From NCBI GenBank assembly GCA_023512835.1, contig CM042087.1, positions 45,676,249-45,740,248 on the forward strand: a stretch of DNA of 64,000 nt, written 5' to 3'. Below are positions 47,740-60,100 of the stretch, piece after piece (within the stretch, counting starts at the first letter, position 1; each line of letters begins with the position of its first letter). The notes under the pieces are model-generated. The model did not search any database, had not been told where the DNA came from, and saw nothing but the letters and a program-made list of their open reading frames with translations. This stretch comes from Taxillus chinensis (taxonomy: Eukaryota > Streptophyta > Magnoliopsida > Santalales > Loranthaceae). The translations under genes and the position numbers were made by a program.

Positions 47740-50484
47740 ACTCGCAATTAAAGAAATATTCATTCGTATATTTATTTTTAATACATAATTTGATAAATAT
47801 ATAATATATTAATAATTCTTATATTTGTATGCATTAAATGTTTATTCTATTATTATATTTTTTTATATCATATTATTATTTTAATAAATTCAAAATTTTA
47901 AACTTGACTTGTAGTTTTCATCTAATGTCTAATCAATGTAAATGCTAGTTAAGAGGCATTAAAAAAACCTAAATACAAAACAATTGAGACGAGAGAAGCA
48001 GATAAAGCACGATCTCCATCTCACCCTTCTTAACACAAGCGACAACACACGATCTCCGTTGCTGCTATCGCCAAGTCTTCTTTTCCACTTCATCATCGGC
48101 CATTAGTCAATTGATAATTATTATAAATTCTCTCAACTTTCCATCTTACACTTATTTTTGACAAACCCTAAAATTATTATTATAATTTATAAGCTTATGG
48201 TGTTCATGATAACTTCATTTACATGTTTATTTAATGACTTTGAATAGTTTCATTAAACAATGTTATAAAAGTATATTTGGTTGGTAAATCAAATTATGGC
48301 TTATACTTATATTTTTTGAGTTTACATAATTAAATTTTCTTTTGGATATATGTTTAGTTTTCATAAATAAAATAATGATTTATTTGATTTTTCAATGATA
48401 AACAAACTACAATGTGACAAAAATGCATCTCTCCTCCTTAATTTGCAAATTAAAGTTTTGAAACTCAAAACTTTCTTTTACAATACAAAATAAAACATGC
48501 AACCTTTTATAAATCAAGTTTTATATCATAAAACTTTATTTTCGAGGTAAATCAAATGTGCACGAAAAGGAGTGACTTAAAAGAATACTCACATTACACT
48601 TTTAAACTTTGATAGACATGTTGTTTCACATGCAGCAGTATATTGTAATTGTTGTTAACAATGTTAGTTTATTGTGGCAAGCGATGCAGTAAAGTATGAG
48701 AGCCATGAGTGTGCAATATGTAGTTCGATGAGTTGTGTCTCTATACTTAAGTTTCAAATTATTTGTCTAAAGTATTGAAGGTTAAAATCAATTATATACT
48801 CGTTATATTAAACTATTGTATATTGGAGTACTTTAGGTTGAGACAATGATTTATATGTTGAACAACTCAAGATATCTTGTTTTGATGAAGTGTGGAGTAT
48901 TTTATTCGTGACATAATTACTTCGAGATGAAATAATTTGAGATATTGAAGTACCTTCATATCAGAAAGGCCAAACTTGTTCATGTCCAATTCAAAACAAA
49001 GAGCTATATCTTGAAGTAATGTCAGTTTGAGTTAATGAGCTTTATCTTAAAGTAAATATCATACCCTATATTTTCAACTCGAGAAAATTAGTAAGTAAAT
49101 CCTCATACTCGCACCCGAAAGAATAATGGGTTTGTGACAATACATATAAATAGAACTTAGCACGGGTATCGTCCCCACCTGGTAATCATATCAATCATAC
49201 ATATTCATACATAATAAATGTAAATCTTATCTCAATCCACGACAAAACAATACACAAATCATTCCCTTTTGGGTTACAACATGTTTACAACAAGTAAATC
49301 CATAGTAGAACAACAATAAAAGGAACAAGATGGGATATCTACCTCAGATGAACCTCATAGCTCCTGTAGTCACTTGGAACAAATAAAAATAAATATAACA
49401 AAAGGGGTGAGCAATCACAACTCAATAAAGATCATATCTCTTCAACCTATCCCAACTCATATACTTTATATGCAAAGTGTAAGCATGTACTTGTGTTATC
49501 TAAACCACAAACTCAACAATATACTAATGCAACTTATTTTAAAGTAATCTCAAGCGAGGCCTCTTAGGCATAACAGCCTCCTATGCTATAAATAAATCTA
49601 GTTTCCTATGTACTACTGTGATAGCCTCAGCTTGTCATCATAGTTGGTCTCATAAGTACAAGTCATCACTAAATATAAGAATTCAAACAATCACGATATC
49701 TTATGCATTTACCAAATACAGTAAATACATAAGTCATATACAATAATCATGTCATCTTATACACGTTAAACTAAGATAGAACATATATATACAACAAGAC
49801 AAGCTTGACTTCTCAAGTCTTCTCAAATTCATTGACTCACCACCTTAAATTCTCTCATTGGACCCTCCACAAAACTTGGTCCTCTCAAACTTGATTTATA
49901 TATATTTTACTTTTTATTATGTTGAAATTCATGTTGAATTATAATTTGAAAATAAATTTTATTTTATAAGAGAGAAAATATATTTTAAAAAGTAATTTTT
50001 TTTAAATCAATCCTGTAAAACAAAAAATATATAATATTATCGACTCATGTAATAAAAAAGAATAAAAAATATAAAGAATAAAAGCGTTTAAATATCATGA
50101 TAATTTTTTTTTAAAAAGTTTTAAAGATAATTAAAATATTTTTTAAAACAATCACTTGATTTTTTAAATTTAATTTTAAAATTATATAATTTCAAATTAC
50201 TCTGTATTTAAAAATAATTATCCAACATTAATATCTCGCCTAGAAAACCGTAGCAGAGGATCCAAAATCTTACAGGTCGTCGGTCTTGGCGTCTTGTGAA
50301 AACAAAAGATTAAATTGATGGTTGAAACATTAGCCAAAAAAAAAAAAAAACAATTTATAACCAGAAAAAAAACGGTAGACATGCTCGTTAGTTGTTTGTT
50401 TGTTTGGTTTTTTTAAATTTATTTTGTTTTTTTAATAGTTATTTATTTTAAAATATAATGCTTTTAGAAATCGACACGCCGGTA

Positions 50485-50494
50485 GATATATAAA
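50485..50494 (+). promoter_or_regulatory. TATA box of the BAG6-like gene
   Basis: GATATATAAAA lies just upstream of a GC-richer leader (about 50525-50589) that ends at a consensus donor. A second candidate, AGATATAAATTA, is at 50514. Confidence 0.5.
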
Positions 50495-51780
50495 ATGGGA
50501 ACGCAAAAATGGGGAGATATAAATTACAGCGGCTGTAGCTGACCTCCGTTTCCATCACCACACCTTCGACGCCATTACGAACGGTCACGGTGAGGGTTTC
50601 CAAAGTTTCCTCGGTTCTTCCTAGCTTCTTATTGGATCCGTTTACCTTCTAGCGACCCCTCTTTGAATCCTTCATCGAAACAACAAGGATATCTTTTTCG
50701 GGTCGATTATTGTGCTATGCACGGTGTTGGTTCTGATTGTGTTCATGTTCTAATCGAAAGGTTTTGGCTGTTTCTGTTTGGTCACACTACAAAGCCCTGA
50801 TTTTGTTTTCCGACCAATAGCTAACTAACTGCATGCACGATGTCAGCCGTGTTTGTGTGTCTGCATGTTTTGTTGTTCGGGGGCTTTGAGCTCTGGGTGT
50901 AAAAGCTAACGTCCGCGGGCAAGTTGTAGATGGTTTTTTTTTTTTTTTTTCGTTTTCCTGCTAAATGCGTTGATGCTTGTAGATGGGTTTTCTGATTCTA
51001 TGATATGATTTTTAGTAAATAATTTGGTTTGATATCTATACTCTGGAGCAGTTCATTTCCGTACATGTGCCTATTATTTTGTCTGTAATAAATTGTGAAT
51101 GGCGTTACAGGAGCATGTATGGGATTTGTTGCGTGCTCAGTACTACCAAATCGAGTGCTTGATATGTTTTTTTTTTTTGGATGTATCGACAACGTTCTTA
51201 TTCATTGTTCACTCTAGTTTCTATCCATGCTGTTCCTTTTTTTAGGTGTGTGTGGAATCACTGGAGACAAATTTTTTTCTTATCTATGATATTCCCAACG
51301 GGAATACGAGAAATGTCCTCCCTGTTGTATGTTTCGGGGCTTGAAATGAGTGGAAATCTATGAAAACGGCTACACTACTGAGACACATATGCTGTGTTGA
51401 TGTGAGCTAAGACTAGTAGACCTAAAAACTTGAATGCAGAATAACCAATTGAGGTTAGTGGTCGAGTGAGGATAAGATGTAGGAATGTCATCTATGATAG
51501 TTCAGGCATGTGACACACAAACCTAAGAGTGATTCGATAAGAAGAAATTAGGTGGTTAATTTTGTAGTGGTTAGAAAATTTTGGGAATAGACCCCACAAG
51601 TAAAAAAATTTAGTGTTAAAGAAAAAGTGTGTGTATATATATCATAGTTTTCAAAATCGTGCCTAGGCCCTAGGCGCATCCAATGTACCTCGGTTCGGAA
51701 AATCTCGATGCAGAAGAGTAGGCATGCCTCAGTCTAAATTTAGAAGCTTAGCAATATAATTAAGTGATGATATATCATAG

Positions 51781-51815
51781 TTCTCCCTAGTAATCTGCAA
51801 TATATAAGCTACACT
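51781..51815 (+). repeat. 35-bp exact repeat, copy 1 (leader intron)
   Basis: Identical to 59642-59676 in intron 8 of the same gene; the shared stretch starts TTCTCCCTAGTAATCTGCAA. It lies in the middle of the leader intron. Confidence 0.95.
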
Positions 51816-52929
51816 AGACCGATGCGCATTGATTTAGTATAATTAAGTTTTTGTTTTCCTAAAGTGATGATTTTTTTCTTTCCCAACAATTAACCATTGA
51901 AAATAGTATTGTAACATGAAATTTAATATATATAATTACTTAGATTTCTAAATTTAGAAGCTTAGAAATACTCAATTACCTAAGATGTCTCACTTCATGA
52001 GCTGACATTTTACCCTGATACTCAACAATGATCTTAAATACATTCTCAATATGTTTATTCTAATGTAATTTTGTCACTTTCTTGTTGGCTATTTTTTTAG
52101 TAAGTTCTTTTTTTTTTTTTGATTAAAAAAGATCTTAAATGCATCCATTCAAATTTCAGATTTCGATTTTGGTAAGAAATCATTTTTTTTTCGATTGAAA
52201 TCTCATTAATAATTAGTTACAAACTTATCTGTAAATGTGGATTTTAGAGTTAAGAGTAATGAATATGAGGCAATAATCACATTTCATGGGATGAATTTAC
52301 TTTATAGTCGATTTGTGATGTATTCTCTTGAGTAGTGGATGAATATATTTCACGTTTTACCAGATTCCAAATAAAGGGTCGAAGTGGATCACTTCCAATC
52401 TTTACTTAGTATGACGAAAAACAAGGCTAACATTGAATAATTATTTTTAGACATTTGAATGGTATCTATTTTGAGTCTCAGTTGTACCAAATCAGGGATA
52501 TTTTTTGAGACTTTATGAACTTTGTATGGACTTTAATTATGACAATTGAGACTTTATGAGAATTGTATGGACTTTATGAACTTTGTATGAGCTTTTTTCA
52601 TGGCAATTGGCATGATATTTAGTTAGCTTGGTACTTAACAACTTGTTTGCAATAGTGTCAGTGATATACTAGAGGACTAAATAATTCCTTAGAATTAAAT
52701 ATACAGGTGGATATGATTAGCCTTGAGGCCTCATAACACTATTTACAGCTTCCAGCATCTATGTATACTCAATTTATGTCATTATGATTTTTAAATTCAT
52801 AGGTTAATTTCTCCATAACTTAAGTAACTAGGTTCCGTATGAAGTAAAACATTTTCCAAGTTCAAGCTACAAATCCACTAGTGGTTGGGATTTAAACCAT
52901 TTGAGCCTTCAACTATGGTTGTTAGCTCA

Positions 52930-53850
52930 ATGAAAATGACATTTTATGGTTGAAAATGGAGTTTGTGATGGAGGGTGATTGAATCTATTTTGTGTGTGGC
53001 TATCTTTAGTTGGATGTCTCGCAACCATTGAGGTGTTCTCAAGGGGGTTGGATTGTGGAAGGTTTTAGGGTCATGGTGGGAGACCTTCCTTAGGTTGGTT
53101 GTGTGGATGTTGGGGGAAGGAACATCTATCTCCATTTTCATGAGGAGACCTTCCTTAGGTCTTCTTTTGTTGGATGTCAATTGGTGCCTTTTGTCAGGCA
53201 TGCTCGAGATTCGGAAGCTGTTAGCTTTCTTTGAGGTGTTGTATAAGTGTATTGTAGTGAGAGGGAAACAAGATTGGGTGGTCTGGAAATGTATTTAAAA
53301 TGGTGTGTTTATGGTTAAGAGTTTCCATGAAGCTCAAACTGGGTGGGGTACCATGGTTAGAAGTGATGAGAGCTGGTGGTGCTTCTTCATGTATGAGGCC
53401 GCCCTGGGGAAAATTTCTTATATTGGGGGTTTGTTGTTGGTGAGTAGGTGTCCATTGTGTGCAAGAGTCCAGGGAAGCAGATTGACCACCTTCTTCTTCA
53501 TCTAAGTTGGGCTACTCAGCTGTGGGTGTTTGTCTTGGCTGTCTTATACCGTGTGGTCCTTTTTTGGGTCCCCATCAGGCTAGTAGGTCCTACAATAATG
53601 GCTTGGAATAGGTTACAGAAGTGAATGCTAAATGCAATCCTTCTGGCCATTTTTTGGGTCAAGTTGAATGAACACAATCGTTAGATCTTTGAAGATAGTG
53701 AGATTGATATCCAGTGGGTGAAGGGATGGTTGTGAGATTTGTTGAGAGATATTATTGTTTGTTGTCATATCTCATTGATGGTGTTTGTTTTGACCCTTTT
53801 TTTTTGTAACTTCTTGCCACCTTGGTGGTTATATTTTTATTTTTATTTAT
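52930..53850 (+). mobile_element. LINE 3' fragment in the leader intron (sense)
   Basis: Plus-strand frames resemble the C-terminal part of plant L1-type LINE ORF2. A WKVLGSWWE stretch and VVWMLGEGTSISIF correspond to the GDG-x-x-x-x-FW region. They are followed by VKSFHEA, then MYEAALGKISYIGGLLL and SRCPLCA, the start of the zinc-binding zf-RVT domain. The frame is broken and the 5' part is missing, as in a truncated dead LINE. Confidence 0.7.
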
Positions 53851-54133
53851 TCTTTTAAACAATTCCGACTTAGGAAAAAAAGTATAACATAGGAGGTTCT
53901 TGTTGCTTCAGACCATTAATTTAATAGGTGATTGTTTTGTCATTCATTGCCCCTTATCGCCCCATTTTCTATTTTTTAGGCATTCTTCAAAACTTCTTTG
54001 ACAGCATGTGTAATCTATAATATTTTTGCTTGAAGTTTGTTTTCTCTCAAATTTTACTTAAACCAGAATGATGAAGATCTTATAATTTGCTGTTATACTC
54101 TTTGCTTGCAGGTAGTAGTGTGGTTTCTGCAGA

Positions 54134-57100
54134 ATGGAAGGTGAAGTGGAGGCCATGATTAAAATAACAATAAAAATGATGGATTCTCAAACCTACAGTT
54201 TGCAAGTGAATAAGCGCGTAACTACTTTTTCTCTAACATTACTGATCTTTGTGGAGAATGTTATGTAGTTTGCATCTTTTTGGGCTTTGAAAGCTGTTTT
54301 GTGGTTCACTTTTTGGGCACGCTCGCCCTCAAAATAAGATATTTATTGATTGGCTCTTGGAAATTCTGCAATGTAGAGGAAGCAGCCTTTTTGTAATAGT
54401 TTCTTGAGTTTTGCTAAGTGTCCATGTGTACTCTTTGATTGTTACTGCTTTGTGGATAAGATTGGGTTTACACAAGGCTCTTGTATGCTTTGTAACGCTG
54501 AAGGAGGAACTAGATATATCTGTGTTTAGTGCTTTTTCTTTAATTTTGTCAACTTCTTTAATTGCTATGGATTGAGCTAGATCCATTTGTGTGGGTGTCT
54601 TTTATGAAGGCTTTAGGATTACTTTCATCCTGTCTCTTATCCATGTACCGGAACCTTAGTTCTTTTGCCAGTTGCCACTCTGGTATTGTTTCAGACCTGT
54701 GCAATTTTTTCACTTCCCGCCATGGATTGGCAGGCATGAAGCCAGAAGCCCTTTGTCAGGAGCATAATCAATTGGTACCTGTGCAATAATGTGTTGCTCC
54801 ATGATATGTCTGCAAATTTGCCCATCTCTTATACTGTACCAGATAGCGAACTCTTAATTCTTTCTGAGGTGTTGTCTATTGATGAATACCAAGATGCTTC
54901 TTATATACCTATTTAATAGTTGTAGTTATATTAATAAGATTTATAATTTAGGCAAAATATGGTAATGAACCCATGGTTCTAAAATATGTACAGAGGCGCT
55001 GTCTCTGTACGGCAGCCAGCCGTACAAAGGTGGGCTCTCTGAGCAGCGAACGAGCGGCGTCTGTTCGGGACGGGTGAGGCGGCTGCCTCACTGTCGGTAC
55101 GCCCACCTCACAGATGGTACGGGATGAGGCTGAGTCTTTTTTAAAAAGAAAAAAACAAGGTATAAAATCGTACCGTCTCGCACCTTCGCACAGAAGCTAC
55201 CCTCACTACCCCTGCCAACCTTGCCAACGATTGCTGCGATTGTCACTGATGATCTATCGCTTGATGCTTCAATCGACGATGATGACACAGTCGCTACTCT
55301 CGTCCGACGATGATGATCCTTCTCCGTTGCCTCGCCCGACGCCTTGTGTTGCCTTGCCCGATGCCTCGCTAATGCCTCATCTTTGTCGGCAGCTGTCACT
55401 CCTTCTCGCCCGACGCCATTGATAATTTGTCGCTGGTTGTCGCTCGTTTGTGAGTATATAAATACATAATTATATATTTTATTTATTTATTTTTCTTAAA
55501 TTAATATTTCATTATATATTAATTTTAATCTAATTCGTTTGCAAGGAGGAGAATGGAATAATTTAATAATATTTAATAATTCTAATCTAATGAGTAAAAA
55601 GTAATATTAATAATTAAATGAAATGATTTGATTATATTTAAAATATTATATATATCATTATATTGATGTTATTTTTAATTATTTTGGTGTAAGAAAAGGA
55701 AAATACATTTTGATTGAATTGAAAGATGAACTGGAGACGGATGACCTGTTTAGTGAAGAACCATTTTGGGATCCAAAATTTCAATGAAGATTAAAGTGTC
55801 TATTCGAGACCTTAAGTTATTTTGTTTTATTGAAGATTTGAAATTGACTATAAAGACTTAATTTTGTCTTTGAGTAAGATTTTATTTCATATTTTTAGTT
55901 TGATTTTATAATGTGTGTGAGACTATTATGATTATAAGACTAACAGATTTTTATAAAAGGTGTGATTTTTTTTAGTATGATAATATTTTTAGTATAAATT
56001 TTGTTCTTTTAAGGTTGAGGTGTCCGCCTTGATCGTACTGAGGCGCCCGTATATCCATATAGCCTTCGACCGTACCGTTCTCACCTCATGTATTTTTGAA
56101 CCTTGAATGAACCCTTTGTTCAATTTTTACAGAAATATTTTCTTTCCTGTTTATTTTGGTAATATTTTGGGGAGCCATTGCAAAAGGTGGTACTGATCGT
56201 AGATGCCCATGATGTTCATGGTAATCCTTCCATAATTGGGTTTCATGCAGCAAGCGCAATCCCATGTGGTATTGCTGGGTGTGAGACTACAAAACATTGA
56301 CTATCCGTGGACCATACTGCTTGCAGCCAATGACAGCAACCACATCAGCTTGTACCTGGCCTGCTTATTTGAGTGAGACCTTGTTTGTATGTCTGTTGCT
56401 GTTTGGGGTAGTTTTAAGCATAAAAATTTATATTTAAATGTAAAAAGAATCTTGTTTTTTTAAATGAAAATAATATGGTCCAGGAAAGGCCAAAGTGTTC
56501 TTGTTATCACCCTGAAATTTTATTCTAACGATAAACAACTCAATAAAATATTATATAATAATATATTTAAAAAATGTAGAATAAGGACCGCAGCTAGGCC
56601 ATAAAGGCCCAGTTACATGTGGTATGAAGTGCGAGACAGACAATCTATGGATTATGCTGCTCCCAGCCAATGATGTAACAACCAGATCATTCTTTAGAGT
56701 TGGGAGGTCTTGGATACATATGGTTAATTTAATGGCTTTTCAATTATAATCCTCAATAATATGCAAACTTTACGGAGGCTATGTTTTATATACTCTTGTT
56801 ACCTTCAGGTTTTATTTCAGGTGTTTGTCATTACATCATCTTGTGTCACTTTTATTTATTATTATTTTTTTATAGCAAATAGCTATGGATGGAAGATTTA
56901 TTGATGTAAGGTCAACATGAAATTCTATAAATTTAAATATATAACCTGTCTGTGGGCCATGAATGTGTGTACAGTGGTGTTAAGTTCCATCATCATTTAT
57001 CTGCAGATGCCTGTGCCTGCTTTGAAAGAACAGATTGCTTCAGTTACTGGTGTGTTGACAGAACAACAACGCCTGATATGCCATGGGAAAGTTTTGAAGG

Positions 57101-60100
57101 ATGATCAACTCCTTTCTGCCTACCGTATCCTGTTCATCTTTGTTGATTCTATTACTATTGTCATTTTCTGACTCTTAAGGATTTGGGCAGTGCTTTGTTG
57201 ATGAAGATGGTTGTTTTTAATATATTAGTGAGTTCCATGAGTCATTAATTGTGATGTGTTAGTATTTAATTATTTTGTCAGAATAGATGAGTGCTCGTAT
57301 TATAGAGGGGGCCATCAGTTTTAAAGCGTTATAACTTTTGATTAATTTTGTTTCTGTTAATACTTTACTTCTACTATAAAATTTATCAAAGTTTCAGTTT
57401 TATCATAAAGTTTCTTACATAATATGAGTTAGATGTTGAAGATGGTCATACGCTACATCTCGTTGTCAGACAGCCAGTTCCATTAGCATCTGAGAACTTA
57501 CACGGCAATACAGGTTCGATATGTGTTGTGGCATTTGTCATTCTCCTATTAGGATTTAGGCATAAAATATTCCAGAAGTAACACATTTTTAAAATTATGA
57601 TTATTAAAATGACATAGATATCTATATTATTTCTTCTTCAATCAAGAATTTCTTTGTTCTGTATAATTAATATTCCTCAGCTGCTGAAGAAAAACATTGT
57701 GGCGTGTACTTCTGTTTTTGAAGTTATATTTGTTTGTACATGCACAGGATAGTTTTCCATTGACTATTCCGTTTACCAGACAGCTGTAAGCTTTTCCTTA
57801 TATAGTTTATGCATATAGTGTATTCTGAAGAAGTTTAGATGTAAGAGTGGAACAGACTATAGATAATTATAACTGTGGATGTAGTTTATGTTCTGGACCT
57901 TCTGGTAATTATTCTGGTTCCAATATATTGCGTCTTGAAGAATGCAGAATGTGAAATGAACTACTGTGTCCTCCCTGATCCTAAACCTGATCATATTTCA
58001 TAATTTCTGTGTATACTGACTGCTCCATGAAGTTTCCTGCTTAAATATAGCTGCACCTTGGTTTTGCTTTTAAACTGCTGAATCTTAGTGAACAAATTCC
58101 AAATTGGGATTTATTCACGTACATGGGTGATAATTTATTCACGTACGTGGATTTATTCACGTACATGGGATTTAAATATTTAAAATGATGGACAATTTAA
58201 ATATTTTGAGTGATAATTGATTGCATGATAATAACGTACATGGGTGTTGGTTAAAATATCTTTTTCATCCCAAATTGTTTTTGGTACATTTTTATGTCTA
58301 TGTTTTAAACCTATGCCTCTCATCTCTATTTGCCATTATCTGAATGTGCACAGAACATTTTTTTTCCTTGGCTAAGATATCAATTGCGATTGAAAGTCAT
58401 TGGTAATTCTTTGCTCCTGCTGATTCTCTTTCAGGTACCAGTCAGAGTCAAGATAATCATTTACGTGATAGTTTTGTATCTGAAACCTTCCACGTGCCTG
58501 AATCAGGCAATGGATTTTTGCCAGATCTTGGTCGGGTAAGACTAATAGCCCTGATAAGCAATGGCGCATCTTATGGTTTTATTGGTGTATTAACTAGCAT
58601 GTAATTAAAGTTTTTTTACTTATTATGTATACATATTTTTATTAAACTTTTATTTGGAGGGCAGATTATATCTACTGTTCTTGGCTCTTTTGGTGTTGCT
58701 GGAGAGGGGGGCCGCAATGGAAGGGCTAATCTTGGGGTAATATAAACTTTCCATTTAGCTGTAGTGATGTATAATTTTTTTCCTTTTACTAATTCATTAA
58801 TTTAATTACTTTTTTGGGTGGCGCCTTTTTGTGTGCTGTCTGGTGGGGCAGGTACATGGTCCAGAAAGGGCTGAAACAACAATAGGAGGCTTGCCAGTTT
58901 CAATCCAGCTGCAGCATGAACAAACTGGTTTGAGAAATCATTCTGATGGATTAGAGAATATTTCTGGAATGCCTGCATTTATGCCTTTGGGGTCCCTGCA
59001 GCCACCTGTAAGCTTCCTACTTTAATTTTTGCAGGATGAATTTTAATTATATATGTATGTATGTGTATATATATATAATTAAAATTGGTGTAACAGTAGA
59101 GCTATTGTCTCATGACGTGAAAGTCACTTGTTCAAGTCGTGGATAAGTTTCTTGTAATTAAATTAATTGTAGGAAAGGTAATTGTAGGAAAGGTTGCGTT
59201 CATATTGGCCTGTCTGGTCCGATTCCTTTTCGGATCTCACTACTCGCAGGATCTTCATGCACCAAATTTGTCTTTTTATGTGTGTATATATATTTATATA
59301 TAATTTCTGAATTTGTCCTTCTGGATTGGGTTTGTGTTACATGCCGTTATCGTTTATCTTGTACGTTTGATGTCATTGATGTTTGTTCTTTTTGAGCTGA
59401 TTGTCTTTCTTTTGGTTTATTATAATTAGTTCCTTGTGCACTTTTTGCATGCTTAGTTTTTTTAATAAAATTTAATTATAAAAATATTATAATTTAAACG
59501 AAAGCTTTTGGAGTTTCATTATTGTTTGAGGATCAAATCTCAGGTAAACATTGTGCTTGTTTCAGGAAATACATGATTCTTTGACAACTTTGTCCCAATA
59601 TCTGAGTAACTTGAGGCATGTATTCAATAGTAATGGTGAGCTTCTCCCTAGTAATCTGCAATATATAAGCTACACTTTAGATGATGGTTGTTAAGATTTT
59701 TGAACCATGTTGAAGTGGCAGGTACAGTTAGCGGGGAGCAGAATGCTCAAGCTGCTGGCATGCCCAGCAGTGAGGAGAGAGAATCTCAGTCTGCATCTCC
59801 TTCAAGTACTGAGCAAGAAGGGCTTCCTACACCGGAATCATTGGCAGAAGTGTTACTGTCCACGAGACAGTTGATTGTTGAACACACTAGCGAGAGCCTT
59901 TCTGTATGCGTTTGAGCAGCATAATAATTACTATATGTTGTTTGAACTTTCTTGTTTGAAGACTTTGTTGCTATAATGCCATATGGGGTTTCCATTGCAA
60001 CACTGAATGTGGGAAGTAGGAATAATATGGATCTTAACATATACCAGAGTTACAACAAAACAAAAAGTTGAAAACATTTGTTGGAATGCAAATTTCAGAA

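Larger units (their letters stand above)
46882..50480. other. Repeat-rich spacer without a recognisable gene
   Basis: AT-rich sequence between the divergent start regions of methyltransferase B and the BAG6-like gene. It contains the microsatellites listed separately. The stretch at 49080-49480 (with CGGGTATCGTCCCCACCTGG and GGGGTGAGCAATCACAACTC) looks like a dispersed repeat, possibly from a Ty3-type element, but I cannot assign it. Confidence 0.5.
50525..54133 (+). other. 5'UTR exon and long leader intron of the BAG6-like gene
   Basis: A putative non-coding first exon ends at 50589 (CACG|GTGAGG). The intron runs to an acceptor at 54111 (TTGCAG|GTAGTAG) or 54131 (TTCTGCAG|AATGG), just before the start codon at 54134. 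The intron of about 3.5 kb is T-rich near its start and carries a LINE fragment. Long leader introns close to the promoter are common in constitutively expressed plant ubiquitin-related genes. The exact transcription start is inferred. Confidence 0.55.

Noticed and set aside
59085..59160. tRNA-like box A and box B
   Set aside because: It cannot fold as a proper tRNA and continues into a SINE body, so it is annotated as a SINE and not a tRNA gene.
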